NCBI GenBank assembly: GCA_030684755.1
Contig: JAUXXN010000070.1
Coordinates: forward strand, 1-10,602
Direction: 5' to 3'
DNA: 10,602 bases
From: Hydrogenophaga sp.
GTDB lineage: Bacteria; Pseudomonadota; Gammaproteobacteria; Burkholderiales; Burkholderiaceae_C
Positions 7,374 through 10,602 of this stretch are shown one piece after another. Each line of letters starts with the position of its first letter. The first letter of the stretch is position 1. The position numbers and the translations under genes are program-made. Below the pieces are notes generated by a model. It was given only the letters and a program-made list of their open reading frames with translations. It was not told the origin of the DNA and did not search any database.

Positions 7374-8945
7374 TTAGTTGACCTTGATCAGCCGCCAGTC
7401 CAGCCGGTTGTCGGCTCGGTGCACCACGTCGATGTTTTTCTTCATCGCCCACGGAATGATCTGGTTGTGCAGCGGAATGTGCGCCACGTCGTCGTTTTGC
7501 AGTTGCAGCGCCTTGGTCAACAGCTCGGTGCGCAGCTTCAAATCGGTTTCTTTCTTGGTGCGCTCCACCAAAGCATCCATTTGCGGGTTGCTGTAGCGGC
7601 CCACGTTGTAGTTGCCGTCGCCGCCCGCGCCCACCGAGCGGGTGAGCGATTGCAGGCTGTACAGAGCATCAAACGTGGGGACGCCCCAGCCCAACATGTA
7701 AATGCTGGCTTCGTAGCGCTGGATCATGGGGAAATACGTTACCAGCGGCAGCGTGCGCAGCTTGGCTTTCACGCCAATGCGCGCCCACATGGCGGTGACG
7801 GCCTGGCAAATCTGCTCGTCGTTGATGTAGCGGTTGTTGGGGCAGGCAAAGTCCACCTCAAAACCGTCTTTGTAGCCCGCATCGGCCAGCAGCTTTTGGG
7901 CTGCGGCCACGTCAAACGGGTAGCGCTTGTGCACCCCCTCGGTCCATCCGTTCACCTGCGGTGCCACCAGCGCGCCGGTGGGCTGGCCCAAGCCGCGCAG
8001 CGTCACGCGGGCAATGGTATTGATATCGATCGCCTGGTACAGCGCCTTGCGCACGCGCTGGTCTTTCAACGGGTTTTTGCCCTTGATGTTGCTACCCGGC
8101 AGCTCATCGCGGTGCTGGTCCATACCGAAGAAAATCGTGCGGTTTTCAATTCCATCCACGACCTTCAGGCTGCTTTCAGAGCGCACACGGGGCAAATCTT
8201 GCGGGCTGGGGTCCAGCACAAAGTCCACCTCGCCCGACAGCAGCGCGGCCATGCGCGTGGCCACGGCTCTCACCGGGGTGTACACAATCTCGGTCGCATT
8301 GCCTTCCATCTTGCCCCACCAGCCGGTGTTGCGGGTCAACACAATTTTCTGGTCGGGCTGCCATTCTTTCAGCATGAACGGCCCGGTGCCGTTGGCATTG
8401 CGGTGGGCAAAGTTCTCGTCTTTGGTGCGAATGTCTTTCGGCGCCACCGAGTTGTTCTTTTCAGCCCATGCCTTGCTCATCATGCGCAGCTCGGTCAGCT
8501 GGTTCAGCAGCACTGGGTTGGGGTCTTTGGTAAAAATGTCAATCGTGTTTGCATCCACCTTCACCACGCGATCGATACCCTGGGTGTAAACCGCAAAGTT
8601 GGACGTCTTGCTCATGGCCCGCTCAATGGAGAACACCGCATCGTCGGCCGAGAAGGCAGATCCATCATGAAACTTCACGCCGGTGCGCAGTGTCAGGCGC
8701 AACTGGGTGGGGGTCATTTGCTTCCAGCCCGTGGCAAGCACCGGCTCGGGCTTGAACGTACGGCTGTTGTAGTACACCAGCGACTCGTACACCGCCGCAT
8801 GCACGCCGTTGGCTAGGGCGTTGTTTTGCGAGTGGATATCCCAGGTGGGAATGTCACTGGAACTGGTCCATTTGAAGGTTTTGGCTTGAATGGCGCCGGT
8901 GGTGAAAGCCAGGGCTGCGCAGAGAACGGTCAGTCGGTACTTCAT
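7374..8945 (-). CDS. dppA: Periplasmic substrate-binding protein of peptide-type ABC importer (SBP family 5)
   Basis: This 523-residue protein captures the substrate in the periplasm and delivers it to the DppBC-type permease. A Sec signal peptide, MKYRLTVLCAALAFTTGAIQA, is followed by KTFKW, with probable cleavage after residue 21. The mature part is a family 5 solute-binding protein: VYESLVYYNSRTFKPEPVLATGW (52-74), LRLTLRTGVKFHDGSAFSADD (82-102) and GTGPFMLKEWQP are family hallmarks. The ATG at 8943-8945 is preferred, since AGGTG stands about seven bases before it. A GTG three codons upstream is less likely. It is the first gene of the operon, so the promoter should be in 8946-9096. The family binds dipeptides, oligopeptides, nickel, haem or glutathione, and the ligand cannot be decided; the adjacent M20 remnant favours an amide-containing compound. 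The gene symbol denotes the family only. Confidence 0.93.
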   Translation of the reverse strand: MKYRLTVLCAALAFTTGAIQAKTFKWTSSSDIPTWDIHSQNNALANGVHAAVYESLVYYNSRTFKPEPVLATGWKQMTPTQLRLTLRTGVKFHDGSAFSADDAVFSIERAMSKTSNFAVYTQGIDRVVKVDANTIDIFTKDPNPVLLNQLTELRMMSKAWAEKNNSVAPKDIRTKDENFAHRNANGTGPFMLKEWQPDQKIVLTRNTGWWGKMEGNATEIVYTPVRAVATRMAALLSGEVDFVLDPSPQDLPRVRSESSLKVVDGIENRTIFFGMDQHRDELPGSNIKGKNPLKDQRVRKALYQAIDINTIARVTLRGLGQPTGALVAPQVNGWTEGVHKRYPFDVAAAQKLLADAGYKDGFEVDFACPNNRYINDEQICQAVTAMWARIGVKAKLRTLPLVTYFPMIQRYEASIYMLGWGVPTFDALYSLQSLTRSVGAGGDGNYNVGRYSNPQMDALVERTKKETDLKLRTELLTKALQLQNDDVAHIPLHNQIIPWAMKKNIDVVHRADNRLDWRLIKVN

Positions 8946-9073
8946 GGTTGACACCTGAACGAATGGAGGAGTGTTTAACTATGCAACATCCGTTCCCGAT
9001 GGATCACGGTGCTTACCCGCATCCGTGCACCAGTGCGGTCGGGTTCCTGTCGCGTGCGCTACAGCGGTGCATA

Positions 9074-9099
9074 CAGCCGATCAGCCGATCAGCCGATCA
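9074..9099 (-). repeat. Tandem 8-bp repeat TGATCGGC, 3.25 copies, beginning at a stop codon
   Basis: On the - strand TGATCGGC occurs three times in a row (9092-9099, 9084-9091, 9076-9083), followed by TG. The first TGA is the stop codon of the DUF3047-type gene. The array lies in the 151-base gap upstream of dppA. Copies are identical, which suggests recent slippage. No further function can be seen. Confidence 0.85.
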
Positions 9100-9918
9100 T
9101 GGGGCTGCGCCCGCCAACCGGGGTTGCAAAGTCAGCGCACCATACCAAGCCTTCAGCCCACTTTGGGTGTTGTCGGTGTCGGTCATCAAAGCCACCGCCA
9201 GCAAAGGGCCGGGCGGCTCGCCAAAAGCCTGCAAAAAATCCGCCTGCACATCGCGCTCGTGGTCGCGCCAGCGCCCCAACTGCTCGGGACCCGATTCCAC
9301 CACCAGTTTGCGAATGCGGTCGGTGCGTGGATTCACCACCACGGTGCCCACCGGCTCGGTGTTGCTCCACACATACACCAAGCTGGCGTACGGCAAAGGT
9401 TCGCCGGTGAGCAAGCGCGTCAGCTCAGACAGCCGGTGCGTGCGCGGCGAAAGCCGGGTTCGGTCACCGTCAAACGCCAGCACCACACGCACCGGCGAAT
9501 CTTCGTTGTGCGCATCCGCCAAGTCCGCACCCGGCGCCAAACCATCAATCTTCCAGGTAAACGCCAAACGCCCCGCTTGCACCGGCGCGCTGTCCGTACG
9601 CTGCCGCAAGATGCTCACCGAACTCTGCGCAGCAACCACCAACGCCGGGCGCCCCTGAATACTGGCCACATCAAACGGTGCAAACGTCTTGCCCGGCAGC
9701 ACAAAAGGCTCCCACCGGTTCAGGGGTTCGGGCGTCTTGAACAAACTGTGCGCCGCCAGCCGTGCCGCTGGGCTGAGCCATGACACCTCTTGTTGCTCAT
9801 CCACTGACGGCTCGCCCTCGTTGTTCATACCGGGTGGTGCTGGAAGCCATGCGCAAGCCGAAAGCGCACCCAGACACACCACACCAAGCCAGCAGCGGCA
9901 CATGACAGCGCTGCGCAT
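9097..9918 (-). CDS. DUF3047-type predicted lipoprotein
   Basis: This is a protein of unknown function with the pattern of the DUF3047 family: FTWKIDGLAPGADL, VRVVLAFDGDRTRL, LTGEPLPYASLVYVW, GTVVVNPRTDRIRKLVVESG, a DVQADFLQAFGEPP segment and the C-terminal DTDNTQSGLKAWYGALTL. The ATG at 9916-9918 gives 273 residues and an N-terminus MRSAVMCRCWLGVVCLGALSAC with a lipobox (LSAC, Cys22), so export and lipid attachment are predicted. Another in-frame ATG at 9982-9984 gives 295 residues with an unusually long leader, and one at 9901-9903 gives a short one; none has a good Shine-Dalgarno sequence, so the start is uncertain. The gene is divergent from the helix-hairpin-helix gene and in the same direction as the ABC operon but 151 bases from it. 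The family name is my recognition of conserved segments, not a search result. Confidence 0.82.
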   Translation of the reverse strand: MRSAVMCRCWLGVVCLGALSACAWLPAPPGMNNEGEPSVDEQQEVSWLSPAARLAAHSLFKTPEPLNRWEPFVLPGKTFAPFDVASIQGRPALVVAAQSSVSILRQRTDSAPVQAGRLAFTWKIDGLAPGADLADAHNEDSPVRVVLAFDGDRTRLSPRTHRLSELTRLLTGEPLPYASLVYVWSNTEPVGTVVVNPRTDRIRKLVVESGPEQLGRWRDHERDVQADFLQAFGEPPGPLLAVALMTDTDNTQSGLKAWYGALTLQPRLAGAAP

Positions 9919-10174
9919 GGCAAAAGCCAGGAAGCACACCCTCGTCCGAATCCGATCCCGCAGCAAAACGTTGCTTGTAAACATCGAAAAATCTACTTTT
10001 TGCTCTGTGAAAATCTAAAAATCCGTCTGTATCGTCTTTCTTTTTTCCACTCCCCCAAACAGGGGATGTGAAAAACACCCAGACACCTCTAAATTTGTCG
10101 ATGTCCGCACACTGCGGTCAAGTAGCCCACCAACGGCATGTCAAGCCAGGGCTATTACCCCCAACGTCAGTTTC
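9919..10174. other. Divergent intergenic region between lipoprotein and helix-hairpin-helix genes
   Basis: About 256 bases separate the two divergent starts if the 9918 start is used. The part 9985-10070 is AT-richer than the flanking genes, with A and T runs such as those at 9987-9991, 10017-10020 and 10041-10047, as expected for promoter DNA. I saw no convincing -35/-10 pair, no clear operator and no further gene. If the lipoprotein starts at 9984 the region shrinks by 66 bases. Confidence 0.4.
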
Positions 10175-10181
10175 AAGGAGG
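10175..10181 (+). promoter_or_regulatory. Strong ribosome binding site fixing the start of the helix-hairpin-helix gene
   Basis: AAGGAGG is a full Shine-Dalgarno match nine bases before the ATG at 10191. It decides the start codon: the same frame is open upstream to an ATG at 10068, but the added residues are not signal-peptide-like and have no such site. Confidence 0.9.
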
Positions 10182-10190
10182 CATTTCAAC

Positions 10191-10544
10191 ATGATCAAAA
10201 AAACACTCGCGACCCTGCTCGCTCTCTTCGCCGCCGCCGCCTTTGCAGCGGTTGAGGTCAACGATGCCTCCGTGGCCGACCTCGACAGCATCAAAGGCAT
10301 CGGCCCCGGCACATCCTCCAAAATCATCGAACAGCGCAAGACCGCCAAGTTTAAAGACTGGGACGATCTGATTCAGCGCGTTTCAGGCATTGGCGACAAG
10401 CGCGCCGCCAAACTGTCGGCCGAAGGACTCACCGTGGGCGGCACACCTTTTAAGGCCAGTGACAAGCCAACCGTGGCGGTCAAAACGGCCCGACCTGCTG
10501 CTGCAGCCGAGAAGAAACAAGACACTGCGCCTGAGAAGAAATAG
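10191..10544 (+). CDS. Small secreted helix-hairpin-helix protein (ComEA-like)
   Basis: This 117-residue protein has a Sec signal peptide (MIKKTLATLLALFAAAAFA, cleavage probably after residue 19) followed by a tandem helix-hairpin-helix domain. The first hairpin is in IKGIGPGTSSKI (34-45) and the second in VSGIGDKRAAKL (64-75), preceded by the typical VEVNDASVADL. The tail (80-117) is Ala/Lys/Pro-rich and probably unstructured. Proteins of this form bind double-stranded DNA without sequence specificity; in competent bacteria ComEA pulls incoming DNA through the periplasm. Many beta-proteobacteria have ComEA-like proteins whose competence role is untested, so I do not assign a gene symbol. The start is set by AAGGAGG at 10175-10181. 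It is monocistronic in this window, divergent from the lipoprotein gene. Confidence 0.9.
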   Translation: MIKKTLATLLALFAAAAFAAVEVNDASVADLDSIKGIGPGTSSKIIEQRKTAKFKDWDDLIQRVSGIGDKRAAKLSAEGLTVGGTPFKASDKPTVAVKTARPAAAAEKKQDTAPEKK

Positions 10545-10584
10545 GCGATCAACGCGGCGCAACAACGCTGCGGGAACTGCAAAT

Positions 10585-10602
10585 AAAAAACCCGTTTCGA
10601 CG
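10585..10602 (+). terminator. First half of a probable rho-independent terminator, cut by the window end
   Basis: The window ends with AAAAAACCCGTTTCGACG. The bases CCCGT-TTCG-ACG already form the start of a stem with a stable TTCG tetraloop, and completing the symmetry would need GG followed by six T. It lies 40 bases after the stop codon of the helix-hairpin-helix gene. The second arm is outside the window, so this is a prediction. Confidence 0.6.

Noticed and set aside
7206..8816. A 536-codon open frame on the + strand opposite dppA and dppB
   Set aside because: Its translation is His/Arg/Gln-rich with no recognisable domain, and it is the antisense shadow of two clear ABC-transporter genes in high-GC DNA.
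8946..9073. Possible sigma-70 promoter for the ABC operon (CATAGT as -10 on the - strand)
   Set aside because: The -10 matches only four of six bases and no acceptable -35 lies at the right spacing.
10068..10190. Upstream in-frame extension of the helix-hairpin-helix gene to the ATG at 10068
   Set aside because: The strong AAGGAGG before 10191 and the clean signal peptide starting there show that translation begins at 10191.

Overview
The window looks like chromosomal DNA of a betaproteobacterium, most likely Burkholderiales, family Comamonadaceae. This rests on high GC content, the HexR and transaldolase protein sequences, the GroEL tail and the style of the genes. It is a taxonomic inference from family resemblance, not a database match. 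The content is mostly housekeeping and nutrient uptake. No CRISPR array, rRNA, tRNA, insertion sequence or phage gene was seen.

Layout. (1) 1-473: the C-terminal 156 codons of groL (chaperonin GroEL), on the + strand. (2) 615-648: a perfect 15-bp hairpin flanked by A and T runs, serving as a shared terminator for groL and the convergent transaldolase gene. (3) 668-1609 (-): tal, divergent from 1669-2517 (+): hexR, a KDPG-type RpiR-family regulator. The 59-bp gap between them holds a close match to the HexR operator (1625-1639). (4) 2518-2655: a convergent intergenic region dominated by a long imperfect hairpin (2543-2630) that I cannot assign to a known family. (5) 2656-8945 (-): a complete dipeptide/oligopeptide-type ABC importer operon in the order substrate-binding protein, permease B, M20 amidohydrolase remnant, permease C, ATPase D, ATPase F. 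Two hairpins separate the binding-protein gene from the rest. (6) 9097-9918 (-): a DUF3047-type predicted lipoprotein with a tandem 8-bp repeat starting at its stop codon. (7) 10191-10544 (+): a small secreted helix-hairpin-helix protein (ComEA-like). The first half of a terminator hairpin closes the window.

How the genes work together. HexR senses the Entner-Doudoroff intermediate KDPG in related bacteria and probably controls its own gene and tal, linking sugar-acid catabolism to the pentose phosphate pathway. The ABC operon encodes all five subunits of a periplasmic peptide-type importer. The M20 enzyme that once sat between the two permease genes, and which would have hydrolysed an imported N-acyl amino acid or peptide, has lost about 100 internal residues and its C-terminus, so the transporter seems to have outlived its partner hydrolase. 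The DUF3047 lipoprotein and the ComEA-like protein are divergently transcribed and both exported; no functional link is shown.

I found no convincing new multi-gene system. The points most worth following up are the M20 remnant, the 88-nt hairpin, the HexR site and the tandem repeat.
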